From Agrobacterium tumefaciens (lineage in GTDB: Bacteria; Pseudomonadota; Alphaproteobacteria; Rhizobiales; Rhizobiaceae): a stretch of 64,000 nt of DNA. The position numbers and the translations under genes were made by a program. The stretch covers positions 1,493,501 to 1,557,500 of the forward strand of contig NZ_CP039889.1 of NCBI RefSeq assembly GCF_005221325.1, in the 5' to 3' direction. Position 1 is the first letter of the stretch; every line of letters begins with the position of its first letter. Below, piece after piece: positions 63,205-64,000 of the stretch. The notes beneath the pieces are model-generated. The model was given only the letters and a program-made list of their open reading frames with translations. It had not been told where the DNA came from and did not search any database.

Positions 63205-64000
63205 TCAGCGGCTCGCCACCTGATTGGGCTTTTCATCGATGTTGAGCAGATTGTCGATGCGTTTTCTCTCATCGGAGAAACGGGCCAGTGCCACGCCGGA
63301 AAGCGACTTTCCGCCCGGCAGGCGCACCTTCATCGCGTCCACTTTCGTGCCGTTGACGATCAGCTCGTAATGCAGATGCGCACCGGTCGAAAGGCCGGTC
63401 GAACCGACATAACCGATCACCTGACCCTGCCGGACCTTGGAGCCCTCGGTGACGCCCTTGGCGATCGCACTCTGGTGGTTATAGGAGGAGACGTAGCCAT
63501 TGGCATGGCGGATCAGGGTCTGGTTGCCGTAACCGGAGGCCCAGCCGGCCTTTTCCACCGTGCCGTTGCCGGTCGCGATGATCGGCGTGCCACGGGCTGC
63601 CGCCCAGTCGGTGCCGGTATGCATGCGGCTGAATTTCAGGACGGGGTGGCGACGCATGCCGAAACCGGAGGTCATGCGGCCGTTCGGAACGGGGTTGCGC
63701 AACAGGAATTGCCGGATGCTCTTGCCGTTCTCGTCGAAATAATCGACGCTGTTATCCTCGGGGCTCTGGAACCGGTAAAAACGTGTCTCGTTGTCACCGA
63801 ACTTGGCATTGACGTAAAGCAGTTCGGATTTGTCCGTCGCCTTGCCGTCCGCATCTTCCACCGAGAAAAAGGCTTCCAGCGTATCGCTCGGTTTCAGCTG
63901 CGCCTGGAAATCGACGCTGCTGGCGAGAAGCTTGATGAGCTGCGAGACCATGCTCTGGTTCATGCCATAAGCGAGAGCAGCACGGTAAACCCCGTCATAG
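63205..64000 (-). CDS. M23-family (LytM-type) metallopeptidase, C-terminal part (runs off the right edge)
   Basis: The open frame continues past the right edge (codons YDGVYRAALAYGMNQSM), so the ATG at 63963 is not the true start. Of the visible 264 residues, the first ~110 are an OapA/SpoIID-like linker with KLLASSVDFQAQLKPSDTLE. The peptidase domain follows, with the zinc motif HTGTDWAAARGTPI and HLHYEL (HxH), and GYVGSTGLSTGAHLHYE. The zinc ligands H, D and H are present, so it should be active against peptidoglycan cross-links in the periplasm, affecting cell division or growth. The N-terminal membrane part lies outside the window. Confidence 0.92.
   Translation of the reverse strand, partial: YDGVYRAALAYGMNQSMVSQLIKLLASSVDFQAQLKPSDTLEAFFSVEDADGKATDKSELLYVNAKFGDNETRFYRFQSPEDNSVDYFDENGKSIRQFLLRNPVPNGRMTSGFGMRRHPVLKFSRMHTGTDWAAARGTPIIATGNGTVEKAGWASGYGNQTLIRHANGYVSSYNHQSAIAKGVTEGSKVRQGQVIGYVGSTGLSTGAHLHYELIVNGTKVDAMKVRLPGGKSLSGVALARFSDERKRIDNLLNIDEKPNQVASR

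Overview
This 64 kb window is high-GC DNA from an alphaproteobacterium of the Rhizobiaceae, most likely an Agrobacterium. The reasons are the nepR-ecfG/phyR general stress locus, the carboxyspermidine polyamine route, putA with an Lrp-type putR, the lysC-ptsP-prfA-prmC block, and rhizobial-type intergenic palindromes. The mix of catabolic operons and core genes resembles the second (linear) replicon of Agrobacterium; that placement is inference.

Layout. 1-11.4 kb: end of a flavin monooxygenase gene, a LysR regulator and a divergent nine-gene catabolic operon (a five-part Liv-type ABC importer, GMC oxidoreductase, 3-hydroxyisobutyrate-type dehydrogenase, acetoacetyl-CoA synthetase, 3-hydroxybutyrate dehydrogenase). 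An eroded AraC gene follows. 12.3-21.4 kb: small membrane and stress genes, PQQ glucose dehydrogenase, a DUF892 protein, MgtC-like protein, an FAD amine oxidoreductase, a DUF4034 protein, and a small-protein/DJ-1/PCC operon. 21.7-25.4 kb: a tight three-gene operon of N-formylglutamate amidohydrolase family, QEGLA/DUF1704 (HExxxH) peptidase-like protein and glutathione-synthetase-like ATP-grasp. 25.4-34.6 kb: UDP-sugar genes, a DMT exporter, LysR plus piperideine-6-carboxylate dehydrogenase, and an Ssu-type ABC importer. 34.7-39.0 kb: putA and putR. 39.1-46.7 kb: the general stress response core (ecfG, nepR, phyR, two HWE/HisKA_2-type kinases) with a PRC-barrel protein, galE and a YqjD/holin-like pair. 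47-49.4 kb: the carboxyspermidine pair. 49.5-50.8 kb: a complete IS4-family element. 50.9-64 kb: DEAD-box helicase, lysC, ptsP, prfA, prmC, a DUF4167 protein, clpB and a truncated M23 peptidase gene.

The main unifying signal is a set of GGAAC-N16/17-CGTT sequences, the known promoter consensus of the EcfG stress sigma factor. Six exact copies lie upstream of correctly oriented genes: phyR, its adjacent kinase, the PRC-barrel gene, the yqjD-like gene, the DJ-1 operon and the FAD oxidoreductase. Four near-matches precede nepR-ecfG, gcd, the ATP-grasp operon and the DUF892 gene. About one exact match would be expected by chance in a window of this size, so this looks like a local stress regulon built around its own regulators. 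It suggests that the amidohydrolase/DUF1704/ATP-grasp operon may be a stress-linked amide-bond making and breaking system of unknown substrate. Other points are the IS element inserted exactly in the loop of a REP-like palindrome, a 105-nt candidate structured RNA between prmC and the DUF4167 gene, and two copies of a mosaic repeat near prfA.
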